5,171 nucleotides of DNA, taken from an uncultured Collinsella sp. (GTDB taxonomy: Bacteria > Actinomycetota > Coriobacteriia > Coriobacteriales > Coriobacteriaceae). The position numbers and the translations under genes are program-made. The stretch covers positions 1-5,171 of the forward strand of contig CAAECW010000130.1 in NCBI GenBank assembly GCA_900754445.1, read 5' to 3'. Position 1 is the stretch's first letter; each line of letters opens with the position of its first letter. Below the pieces are notes generated by a model that was not told where the DNA came from, did no database searches, and saw only the letters and a list, made by a program, of their open reading frames with translations. Positions 1 through 5,171 of the stretch are shown here, one piece after another.

Positions 1-441
1 AAGGCCATCTCGGGCATCTCGGGCGGCATGATCAGCCCCGAGTTCATCATCTCGGCGTTCTGCCTCACCATCCTGGTCGTCCGCCCCAACATCGGTCAGG
101 CGCTCGTCATCGGTCTTATCTCGGCAGCCGTGATCCAGATCACCACCACCTCGCCGTTCATCGATTTTGCCGCTGAGGGCATCGCCGCCATGCTCATGGC
201 CGGCATCGTCAACGCCGCCGGCAAGAACGGTCAGGTCAAGCCCGCGATCGCCATTGTCGCAACCTTCCTGACCACCTTTGTCTCCGGCGTCATCTTCATG
301 GTCATCAAGATGGCCATGCTCGGCGTGGTCGGCGAGCTCGCCGCCGCCATGTTGCCCGTCGTCGCCATGACCGCCGTCTTTAACGCCATTCTGGTCGGCG
401 CCCTCTACTTGCCCATCCAGAAGGCCCTTAGGCTCAACTAA
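1..441 (+). CDS. TrpP-like membrane protein, probable ECF transporter S component (5' end missing)
   Basis: The reading frame is open from base 1 to the TAA at 439-441, giving 146 visible residues. The ATG at base 28 is internal, because the frame continues upstream with plausible residues (KAISGISGG). The protein is almost entirely hydrophobic, with about five membrane segments visible (near residues 14-27, 33-48, 58-72, 80-103 and 114-138). S components usually have six, so roughly 30-40 N-terminal residues are probably missing. The order of features matches what I recall of the Bacillus TrpP tryptophan transporter: a GGM segment, LVIG in the next helix, a TTxxP loop, an SGVIF-like helix and a final LP...N helix ending in YLPIQKALR. 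No alignment was run. The fused ECF ATPase and EcfT genes follow on the same strand, which supports a role as the substrate-binding subunit. Tryptophan or another aromatic compound is the inferred substrate; an S component for a different vitamin cannot be excluded. Confidence 0.62.
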   Translation, partial: KAISGISGGMISPEFIISAFCLTILVVRPNIGQALVIGLISAAVIQITTTSPFIDFAAEGIAAMLMAGIVNAAGKNGQVKPAIAIVATFLTTFVSGVIFMVIKMAMLGVVGELAAAMLPVVAMTAVFNAILVGALYLPIQKALRLN

Positions 442-447
442 CCCGCT

Positions 448-548
448 CGGCTTTACGAGCCACCCCATCTTGGCGTTCATTCGTCGCTCGCGTACCCAAG
501 TACGCTTCGCTCCTCTTTCGCGCCAACCTGGGCCCCCTCGTAAAGCCG
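448..548. repeat. 101-bp long inverted-repeat element with inner hairpin
   Basis: The ends are a perfect 12-bp inverted repeat: CGGCTTTACGAG at 448-459 and CTCGTAAAGCCG at 537-548. The symmetry continues inward, so that arms 448-475 and 521-548 match at about 22 of 28 positions, including TGGCG at 471-475 against CGCCA at 521-525. At the centre is a second hairpin, GCGTAC (490-495) and GTACGC (500-505) around a CCAA loop. The element starts 7 bp after the stop of the TrpP-like gene. It has no T-run, so it is not a standard intrinsic terminator. The shape suggests a mobile or dispersed intergenic element (REP or MITE-like) or a structured RNA. I see no target-site duplication. Confidence 0.55.
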
Positions 549-566
549 TCTCCGTGCTTCACCACC

Positions 567-643
567 AAAGACCGTCCCAAACGACTAGCTCTTGGGGACG
601 TTCTTAAACGACTAGTCATGTAAGAACGTCCCCAATGACTATG
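567..643. repeat. Cluster of three related ~20-bp repeat units, one inverted
   Basis: Two direct copies are visible: AAGACCGTCCCAAACGACTA at 568-587 and AAGAACGTCCCCAATGACTA at 622-641. They differ at a few bases and by a one-base shift. A third, inverted copy at 592-606 (TTGGGGACGTTCTTA) is perfectly complementary over 15 bp to 621-635, with a 14-nt loop. The loop holds the 8-bp palindrome GACTAGTC (610-617), and AACGACTAG also occurs at 580-588 and 607-615. The 15-bp stem ends 18 bp before the ATPase start codon, so a transcript from upstream would fold just before the ribosome site. There is no T-run after the stem. It could be a REP-like element, an RNA stability element or an operator; the sequence does not decide. 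Confidence 0.6.
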
Positions 644-648
644 AAAGG
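643..648 (+). promoter_or_regulatory. Ribosome binding site of the ECF ATPase gene
   Basis: GAAAGG lies 5 nt before the ATG at 654. It fixes the start of the double ATPase gene. The site begins only 7 bp after the 15-bp stem-loop at 592-635, so folding of that stem could affect access to it. Confidence 0.65.
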
Positions 649-653
649 TATCC

Positions 654-2405
654 ATGGAAACGATCATCAACGTCGACGATGTCTCGTTCTCCTATGGCAC
701 GCAGACCGAGCAGGCGCTCAGCCACATCTCGCTCAGCGTGAACAAGGGAGATTTCATCGGCATCATCGGGCCCTCGGGCGCCGGCAAGTCCACGCTTGCC
801 GCCTGTCTGTCGAGTGCCGTGCCCCACCACTACACCGGCACGTTCTTTGGGTCCGTCATGGTTGACGACCACGACACCTGCGAAGTCTCGCTCACCGATG
901 TGTCGCAGATCGTCGGCAGCGTGTTGCAGGACATCGACACACAGATGGTCGCCTCGGTCGTCGAGGACGAGATGCTCTTTGGCCTCGAGAACTTTGGCGT
1001 TCCCCACGACCAGATCGAGCGGCGCGTGAGCGAAACGCTCGAGACCGTCGGCATCAGCGACCTGCGCGACCGCGAGATCGCCACGCTCTCGGGCGGACAG
1101 AAGCAAAAGGTAGCCATCGCCGCCATCCTCGCCATGCGCCCGCGCGTCTTGGTTCTAGACGAGCCCACCGCGGCACTCGACCCCGCCAGCTCCACGTTGG
1201 TCTTCGAGACGCTGCGTGAGGCAAACCGCGCACTTGGAATCACCATCGTCGTCGTTGAGCAAAAGGTCGCCCTGCTCTCGGAGTACTGCAACCGCGTGCT
1301 CGTGCTCAACCATGGCGAAATCGCGCTGCAGGGCGAGCCACACGAGGTCTTCGCGCATACCAACGAGCTTCGTGCCATCGGCGTCGACTGCCCTCGCGTC
1401 ACGCGTATCTTCAATAGCCTCGAAACCGATGGTCTAGTAAGCGGTACCCCTTGCTTGGATGTCGATGAGGCCGAGCGCCTGATTTCGGGCATCGTCGACC
1501 CAGCACGCGCGGCTATCGAAGCCCAGGCGCCCGCCGGTTCCCCGCATGCACCGTCGTTGCGCCCTCATGCCAAGGACGCCGAACCCGTACTCACCTTCGA
1601 CCATGTCGAGTTTGCCTATCCCAATGGCGGAGCCGCCGTACACGACCTTAGCCTGACGCTCTATCCTGGCGAGCTCGTGGGCATCGTCGGCCAAAACGGC
1701 GCCGGCAAGACCACGCTCACCAAGCTGCTCACAGGCCTGCTTAAGCCCGCCTCGGGCAGCGTGCGCGTCACGGGCCTTGACACCGCCGCGGTTCCCACGA
1801 GTCGCATTGCCCGCGAGGTCGCAACGCTCTTCCAAAACCCCGACCGTCAGATCTGCAAGGATACCGTGCTCGACGAGGTCGCTTTTGGCCTGGAACTTGC
1901 CGGCATCGACCGCGCCGAAGCCCTGCGTCGTGCTCAGCTCGTCATCGACCGCTTTGGCCTGCCCGCCGACGAGGCGCCCTTCTCGCTTTCGCGCGGCCAG
2001 CGACAAATGGTGGCGCTCGCCTCCGTCGTAGTGGTTGAGCCCAAGATCGTCGTGCTCGACGAGCCCACGAGCGGCCTTGACTACCGCGAGTGCATGACCG
2101 TCATGGAAACGGTGCGCACCATGGCCGAGCGCGGCTGCGCCGTGATCATGGTCTGCCACGATATGGAAGTCGTTTCCGACTTTGCCGAGCGCATCGTTGT
2201 GATGGCCGACGGCCGTATCCTCGACCGCGGACGCACACACGAGCTGTTCTCGAATATTGAGCTCATGCGGCGTGCCTACGTGGAGCCGCCTCAGGTCATC
2301 GAGCTCTCGCGCCGCTTGGCATCCTCCGTCTCCCCCGCTTTTGCGCAGGTGAGCGAGGTCACCGATATCGTTCGAATTACCAAGGAGATGGTCCACCGTG
2401 GTTAA
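654..2405 (+). CDS. ECF transporter ATPase, two fused ATP-binding domains (EcfA-EcfA')
   Basis: This 583-residue protein supplies the ATP-driven power of an ECF importer and acts on the cytoplasmic face of the membrane with EcfT. Domain 1 (about residues 5-235) has Walker A GPSGAGKS (39-46), Q-loop Gln92, signature LSGGQ (145-149), Walker B VLVLDE (165-170) and D-loop ALD. Domain 2 (about 312-540) has Walker A GQNGAGKT (346-353), Q-loop Gln394 followed by NPDRQ, signature LSRGQ (445-449), Walker B IVVLDE (465-470), D-loop GLD and switch His502. An Ala/Pro-rich linker (about 285-310) joins them, and a 40-residue tail follows. In domain 1 the usual switch His is replaced by Gln203 (VVVEQKV), and the domain 2 signature has Arg for Gly. 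The length fits fused ECF ATPases such as the YkoD type. The start ATG has a GAAAGG site, and the 3' end overlaps the EcfT gene. Family is certain; the substrate is not set by this gene. Confidence 0.93.
   Translation: METIINVDDVSFSYGTQTEQALSHISLSVNKGDFIGIIGPSGAGKSTLAACLSSAVPHHYTGTFFGSVMVDDHDTCEVSLTDVSQIVGSVLQDIDTQMVASVVEDEMLFGLENFGVPHDQIERRVSETLETVGISDLRDREIATLSGGQKQKVAIAAILAMRPRVLVLDEPTAALDPASSTLVFETLREANRALGITIVVVEQKVALLSEYCNRVLVLNHGEIALQGEPHEVFAHTNELRAIGVDCPRVTRIFNSLETDGLVSGTPCLDVDEAERLISGIVDPARAAIEAQAPAGSPHAPSLRPHAKDAEPVLTFDHVEFAYPNGGAAVHDLSLTLYPGELVGIVGQNGAGKTTLTKLLTGLLKPASGSVRVTGLDTAAVPTSRIAREVATLFQNPDRQICKDTVLDEVAFGLELAGIDRAEALRRAQLVIDRFGLPADEAPFSLSRGQRQMVALASVVVVEPKIVVLDEPTSGLDYRECMTVMETVRTMAERGCAVIMVCHDMEVVSDFAERIVVMADGRILDRGRTHELFSNIELMRRAYVEPPQVIELSRRLASSVSPAFAQVSEVTDIVRITKEMVHRG
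2382..2387 (+). promoter_or_regulatory. Ribosome binding site of the EcfT gene
   Basis: AAGGAG lies 10 nt before a GTG codon at 2398, inside the last codons of the ATPase gene. It supports the GTG as the EcfT start and suggests coupled translation of the two genes. Confidence 0.7.
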
Positions 2406-3144
2406 CGTCATCGACTACATGCCGGGCGATACGCTACTGCATCGCCTGAACCCCGTCGTCAAACTGGGCCTCGCCGCCGCCATCATCGTCGGCATCTTCT
2501 TGTCCGACACCTACGTGGCGCTGCTGGGCTTTTTGGCACTCACCCTTGCGCTGGGTGCCTATGCCGGTGTCGTCGACCGTCTGTTCTCGCTGCTCAAGTT
2601 GCTGATTCCGCTCGCGCTTATCATGCTGGTGCTCCAGCTGGCCTTTATGCGCGATGGCAACGTGGTGTGGGGTTTTATCACCGACACGGGCCTCGTCACA
2701 GGATCGAAGGCCTGTCTGCGCCTGCTGGGTGTGGCGTTACCACTCATCCTCATGCTCATGGTGACCAAGCTCAATGACCTTGCCAACGCCTGCGTCGAGG
2801 TGCTGCACGTGCCGTATCGCTATGCCTTCACCTTTACCACGGCGCTGCGCTTTGTGCCGGTGTTTGGTCAGGAGATGAACGCCATCATGGAGGCGCAGAC
2901 CGCACGCGGCGTCGAGTACGACACCAAGAACCCCATCAAGAAGCTTAAGCTCATGCTGCCACTGTGTGTGCCACTGCTCATCTCGAGCGTGGGCAAGACC
3001 GATGCCACAGCCTTGGCGGCAGAACAGCGCGGCTTCTATCTGCGTACGCGCGCCAGCTCGTACAAGCGCTACCCCATCAAGGGCCTGGACATCGCCGTAC
3101 TCATCGTCAGCATCGCCTTCATCGCCATCGGCTTCCTGTTCTAG
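2398..3144 (+). CDS. ecfT: ECF transporter transmembrane component EcfT
   Basis: This 248-residue membrane protein is the scaffold that links the ATPases to the substrate-binding S component. The N terminus, VIDYMPGDTLLHRLNPVVKL, is the typical opening of the family (Y.PG.S.LHRL.P..KL). Hydrophobic segments lie near residues 23-35, 38-56, 66-84, 103-122 and 231-248. The cytoplasmic region holds the two coupling-helix motifs that dock on the ATPases: AQTARG (166-171) and AAEQRG (207-212). The second has Gln where the classic motif has Ala before Arg-Gly. The GTG start is chosen because it has a well-placed AAGGAG and gives the conserved N terminus. It overlaps the ATPase stop by 8 bp, a sign of one transcript. 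A strong stem-loop terminator follows 29 bp after the TAG stop. The family call is firm. Confidence 0.92.
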   Translation: MVNVIDYMPGDTLLHRLNPVVKLGLAAAIIVGIFLSDTYVALLGFLALTLALGAYAGVVDRLFSLLKLLIPLALIMLVLQLAFMRDGNVVWGFITDTGLVTGSKACLRLLGVALPLILMLMVTKLNDLANACVEVLHVPYRYAFTFTTALRFVPVFGQEMNAIMEAQTARGVEYDTKNPIKKLKLMLPLCVPLLISSVGKTDATALAAEQRGFYLRTRASSYKRYPIKGLDIAVLIVSIAFIAIGFLF

Positions 3145-3173
3145 TTCACCACCGACAGCAACCGCCCAACGCA

Positions 3174-3210
3174 AAAGGCCTCGGCTCGCACCAAACGAGC
3201 CGAGGCCTTT
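3174..3210. terminator. Intrinsic terminator, probably bidirectional
   Basis: A perfect 15-bp stem (3174-3188 with 3196-3210) surrounds a 7-nt loop, CACCAAA. The stem core is GC-rich (GGCCTCGGCTCG), and its base is AAA/TTT preceded by one more A at 3173, so each strand ends in a short T-run. It lies between EcfT (plus) and the racemase (minus), whose stops face each other, so it can end both transcripts. The T-run is short, mostly inside the stem. Confidence 0.82.
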
Positions 3211-3242
3211 ACCGTTCCACCAGATAAAACCTCCCAATATTA

Positions 3243-3263
3243 ACCTGTCCCTTTTTGACAGGT
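3243..3263. other. Small hairpin next to the racemase stop codon
   Basis: ACCTGTC (3243-3249) and GACAGGT (3257-3263) form a perfect 7-bp stem around the loop CCTTTTT. It lies 6 bp beyond the racemase stop on the minus strand. On that strand the loop is A-rich and no T-run follows at once, so it is a weak terminator at best. It may protect the mRNA 3' end or be part of a dispersed repeat. Confidence 0.45.
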
Positions 3264-3269
3264 CGGAAG

Positions 3270-4016
3270 CTAGAGGCGGTAGGGGGCGCCGCTGCGGATG
3301 ATGGATTCGCGCACCAGGACATCCATGGCGTCGAGGGTGATCTCGGGCATCTCTCGGTACTTCTGCAGCACCGAGAGCTCGGTGCAGGCCAGAATGACGC
3401 GGTCGCAGCCGCTACGGGCAAACTCCCACATCACGCGGTCGAACTTATCCATATCGGGCTCACGTCCGGCCTTCACATCATCGTAGATAAGCGACATCAC
3501 ATCGTTCTGACGTTTCTCGCTGGGATAGACGACCTCAACACCCGCAGCCTTACATTCGCGGCCGTAGACGCCCGCGCCCACGGTGCCATCGGTTCCCATA
3601 ATGCCAATCTTGTGCACCGGCTCGGCCGGCATACTCAGGTTGGGATCGAACTCGCACTCCCCCATCACCGCACCGGCCAGAGCATAGCGCACCGACTCAC
3701 GCGGCATGTGGATAATCGGCACCTTCGTAAACGACTGGATCTGGTCGTAGAAGTAGTGTGACGTGTTGCAGGGAATGGCAATGTGCGCACAGCCCAGCGA
3801 CTCGAGTGCCTGGGCACACTCTTTCATGGTCGCCAGCAGCTTGGCATGCTCGCCGGTCTTAATGGCCAGCGTGCGGTCGGGCATGGTCGACTTAGAGAGC
3901 ACCACCATGTCGATATGTTCCTGATCGCAGGTAGCAGCCGTATGACGCACCACCTGGTCGTAGTAATACGACGTGGCCTCGGCGCCCATACCGCCGATAA
4001 CTCCCAGCTTTTCCAT
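3270..4016 (-). CDS. Aspartate/glutamate racemase family protein, probable aspartate racemase
   Basis: This 248-residue cytoplasmic enzyme would interconvert L- and D-aspartate (or glutamate) without a cofactor, using two cysteines. It opens with MEKLGVIGGMGAEAT, the family N-terminal signature (usually GGMGPEAT, here Ala for Pro). The catalytic pair is visible: Cys83 in AIPCNTSHYF and Cys211 in LACTELSVL. The length is normal for the family. The frame extends upstream to an ATG at 4100, but the start at 4016 is preferred: it gives the conserved N terminus and has a near-perfect AAGGAGG 5 nt before it, while the upstream extension is unlike the family. The neighbouring upstream gene encodes a D-aspartate-ligase-like enzyme, which points to aspartate as the substrate and to D-Asp supply for the cell wall. 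A glutamate or other amino-acid racemase in the broad YgeA/RacD group remains possible. Confidence 0.87.
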   Translation of the reverse strand: MEKLGVIGGMGAEATSYYYDQVVRHTAATCDQEHIDMVVLSKSTMPDRTLAIKTGEHAKLLATMKECAQALESLGCAHIAIPCNTSHYFYDQIQSFTKVPIIHMPRESVRYALAGAVMGECEFDPNLSMPAEPVHKIGIMGTDGTVGAGVYGRECKAAGVEVVYPSEKRQNDVMSLIYDDVKAGREPDMDKFDRVMWEFARSGCDRVILACTELSVLQKYREMPEITLDAMDVLVRESIIRSGAPYRL

Positions 4017-4021
4017 CGCCG

Positions 4022-4028
4022 CCTCCTT
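4022..4028 (-). promoter_or_regulatory. Ribosome binding site of the racemase gene
   Basis: AAGGAGG on the minus strand lies 5 nt before the ATG at 4016. It decides the start in favour of 4016 over the upstream in-frame ATG at 4100. Confidence 0.85.
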
Positions 4029-4038
4029 GGTGACGCTT

Positions 4039-4078
4039 GCGCAATTGCGCGTATCATACCCGCGCCCGCCCGAAGCAA
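4039..4078 (-). promoter_or_regulatory. Possible racemase promoter with 12-bp palindrome at the start site
   Basis: Read on the minus strand, TATGAT (4058-4053) resembles a -10 box. TTGCTT (4078-4073) could be the -35, but the 14-nt spacer is short. The perfect palindrome GCGCAATTGCGC (4039-4050) covers the expected transcription start and could be an operator. It lies between the -10 box and the racemase ribosome site. The promoter call is tentative. Confidence 0.35.
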
Positions 4079-4091
4079 ACCGGACGGGCGC
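4062..4091 (-). terminator. GC-rich hairpin after the ligase gene
   Basis: On the minus strand an 11-bp stem (4091-4081 with 4072-4062) surrounds an 8-nt loop, GTTTGCTT. It starts 9 nt after the ligase stop codon. One pair is a G-U wobble in the minus-strand RNA but an A-C mismatch in the plus-strand RNA, which suggests the structure serves the minus-strand transcript. No T-run follows, so it may be an attenuator, a partial terminator or an mRNA stabiliser between ligase and racemase. Confidence 0.45.
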
Positions 4092-4100
4092 CGCGCTCAT

Positions 4101-5171
4101 CTACTTGTAATATGTCTTGAACAGCTTAAAGTGGCGCAGCTTGGTGTGCCACATGCGCAGCCAGCGATTAAAGACAAAGTCGCCCTTCATAAACGAAGGG
4201 TCGGCGCCCTTGCCTTCCTTGTCCAGGCGATGCACCTTAGCGCGCAGCTCGGGATCCTTGACGTACTTGTCGACGACGCCCATGGGGACGACCATCCACA
4301 GCGCCTCGTCCTGCGCCGTCACAAACTCCGGTTCAAACGGGCGGTTGAACACATACTCGTCCACCACATACTTGGCAACGTTAAAGCCGCTGTTGGTGAC
4401 GTAGTAGTTGCTGCGGCCTTGGCGCGTGTTGAAATCGAAGAATTTAAACGAGCCGTCGCGCTCGTCGTACTTAACGTCAAAGTTGGAATATCCCACAAAG
4501 TGAAGGTCCTCGAGCAACTTGCGCACGCCGCCCATGAGCTCGTCATTGGGCTCGGTGATGATACAGGCGTGGTTGCCGACACCGTGAGGCTGATGCTCCT
4601 CGAGCAGCACGTGACCCAGGCACATCATGCGCACCTTGCCGTTGCGGTCGGAATAACTGGTGAGCACGCGCATGTACTCGTCGTTGCCGGGCACGCGATC
4701 CTGCAAGATCAGGTCGTCGGTGTAGCCGCTGGCATACGAGTCGCGAATGACCTGTTCCAGCTCGGCACGGTCGGCAATCTCATAAGCCTTTTTCTGGCCC
4801 TCGAACTCGTGCTGCCACCACATGATGCCGTCGGAAGGCTTCAGGATCATCGGGTAGGGAAAATCGATCTGGTCGAGCACTTCGGCAGGTGCCTCGCCTT
4901 GGGCGTTCAGCATCGCCATGGTGAAGGTAAAGGTATGCGGATAGGGCACGCCATGTTTCTCGCACAGCTCGTAGAAGATCTCCTTCTTCTGACACTGCTC
5001 AAGCATGCTGTAGGGAGCGTAAGGCGCGACGATGTTATCCGCCAACTCATGGGCATCCTTGGCCTGAGCCACGAGGGCAACATAGTTGTCGCCACAGCCC
5101 ACAAGGACAATCGTCTTGTCGGCATGCGCTTGGGCAATGCCGTTGACGGTTTTGAGCATCACGGGCATGGT
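4101..5171 (-). CDS. ATP-grasp carboxylate-amine ligase, probable D-aspartate ligase (5' end missing)
   Basis: The frame is open to the window edge; the stop TAG is at 4103-4101 and 356 residues are visible, so the N terminus lies outside. The ATG at 5168 is probably internal. Numbering from that Met, ATP-grasp features are: nucleotide-binding Lys110 in YPMILKPSDG, the strand LILQDRVPGNDEYMRV (153-168), RMMCLGHVLLEEH (180-192), and the metal-binding end KFFDFNTRQGRSN (242-254) with Asp245 and Asn247. The protein resembles, from memory, the D-aspartate ligase Asl of Enterococcus faecium, including the segments FYELCEKHGVPYP and NFDVKYDERDGSFKFF. That enzyme attaches D-Asp to the side-chain amine of the third stem-peptide residue (Lys) of peptidoglycan precursors. 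The racemase gene follows on the same strand after 84 bp, as in E. faecium. ATP-grasp ligase is secure. The D-Asp role is inferred, and the acceptor (Lys or Orn) cannot be read from the sequence. Confidence 0.8.
   Translation of the reverse strand, partial: TMPVMLKTVNGIAQAHADKTIVLVGCGDNYVALVAQAKDAHELADNIVAPYAPYSMLEQCQKKEIFYELCEKHGVPYPHTFTFTMAMLNAQGEAPAEVLDQIDFPYPMILKPSDGIMWWQHEFEGQKKAYEIADRAELEQVIRDSYASGYTDDLILQDRVPGNDEYMRVLTSYSDRNGKVRMMCLGHVLLEEHQPHGVGNHACIITEPNDELMGGVRKLLEDLHFVGYSNFDVKYDERDGSFKFFDFNTRQGRSNYYVTNSGFNVAKYVVDEYVFNRPFEPEFVTAQDEALWMVVPMGVVDKYVKDPELRAKVHRLDKEGKGADPSFMKGDFVFNRWLRMWHTKLRHFKLFKTYYK

Noticed and set aside
592..635. Intrinsic terminator between the TrpP-like gene and the ATPase gene
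   Set aside because: The 15-bp stem is strong, but the 14-nt loop is long and no T-run follows, so it was listed as a repeat structure.
442..653. Riboswitch, T-box or Trp leader peptide upstream of the ATPase gene
   Set aside because: I see no T-box sequence, no Trp-codon-rich short frame and no antiterminator/terminator pair with a T-run. The gap is filled by repeat structures. A regulator upstream of the TrpP-like gene would lie outside the window.
434..670. 78-residue minus-strand frame across the intergenic gap
   Set aside because: It reads through both inverted-repeat structures and into the ATPase start, with no convincing ribosome site. The repeats explain the open frame better than a protein does.
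1434..2411. Long 325-residue open frame on the minus strand
   Set aside because: It is antisense to the second half of the ATPase gene, which has complete ABC motifs. Its His/Gly/Ala-rich translation looks like a GC-rich shadow frame and has no recognisable domain.
3255..3761. 168-residue plus-strand frame
   Set aside because: It is antisense to the racemase, whose catalytic motifs and ribosome site are clear.
4017..4100. 28-residue N-terminal extension of the racemase from an ATG at 4100
   Set aside because: The extension has no family similarity, overlaps a hairpin and possible promoter, and the start at 4016 has a far better ribosome site and the conserved N terminus.

Overview
The window is GC-rich and gene-dense, with strong Shine-Dalgarno sites and codon use biased to G/C at third positions. 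This, the intergenic repeat style and the gene types suggest an anaerobic gut actinobacterium of the Coriobacteriia, most likely Collinsella or a close relative. That placement rests on sequence style and was not tested by a search. I see no tRNA, rRNA, CRISPR array, transposase or phage gene.

Left half, plus strand (1-3144): an energy-coupling factor (ECF) type vitamin or amino-acid importer. It starts with the 3' part of a small, very hydrophobic membrane protein (1-441) that resembles the TrpP tryptophan transporter family, so it is the likely substrate-binding S component. A 212-bp gap with two repeat-like structures follows. Next come a fused double ATPase (654-2405, both EcfA halves in one chain) and EcfT (2398-3144), which overlaps the ATPase gene by 8 bp. 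Together they would form a dedicated S + AA' + T importer, plausibly for tryptophan or a related aromatic compound. The two ATP sites of the fused ATPase look unequal: both unusual residues fall in the same composite site.

Middle (3145-3269): the convergent junction. It holds a perfect 15-bp stem-loop terminator that could serve both strands, and a smaller hairpin next to the minus-strand stop codon.

Right half, minus strand (5171-3270): an ATP-grasp ligase that runs off the right edge of the window, then an aspartate/glutamate racemase. The ligase resembles the D-aspartate ligase of Enterococcus faecium, and in that organism the ligase gene also lies beside an aspartate racemase gene. The likely job of the pair is to make D-aspartate from L-aspartate and attach it to the peptidoglycan stem peptide as a cross-bridge residue. 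The 84-bp gap between the two genes has a GC-rich hairpin, a possible -10 box and a perfect 12-bp palindrome, so the racemase may also have its own control.

No wholly new system is evident. The points most worth testing are the TrpP-type S component paired with its own ECF module, the asymmetric ATPase, the D-Asp bridge pair and the stacked intergenic repeats.
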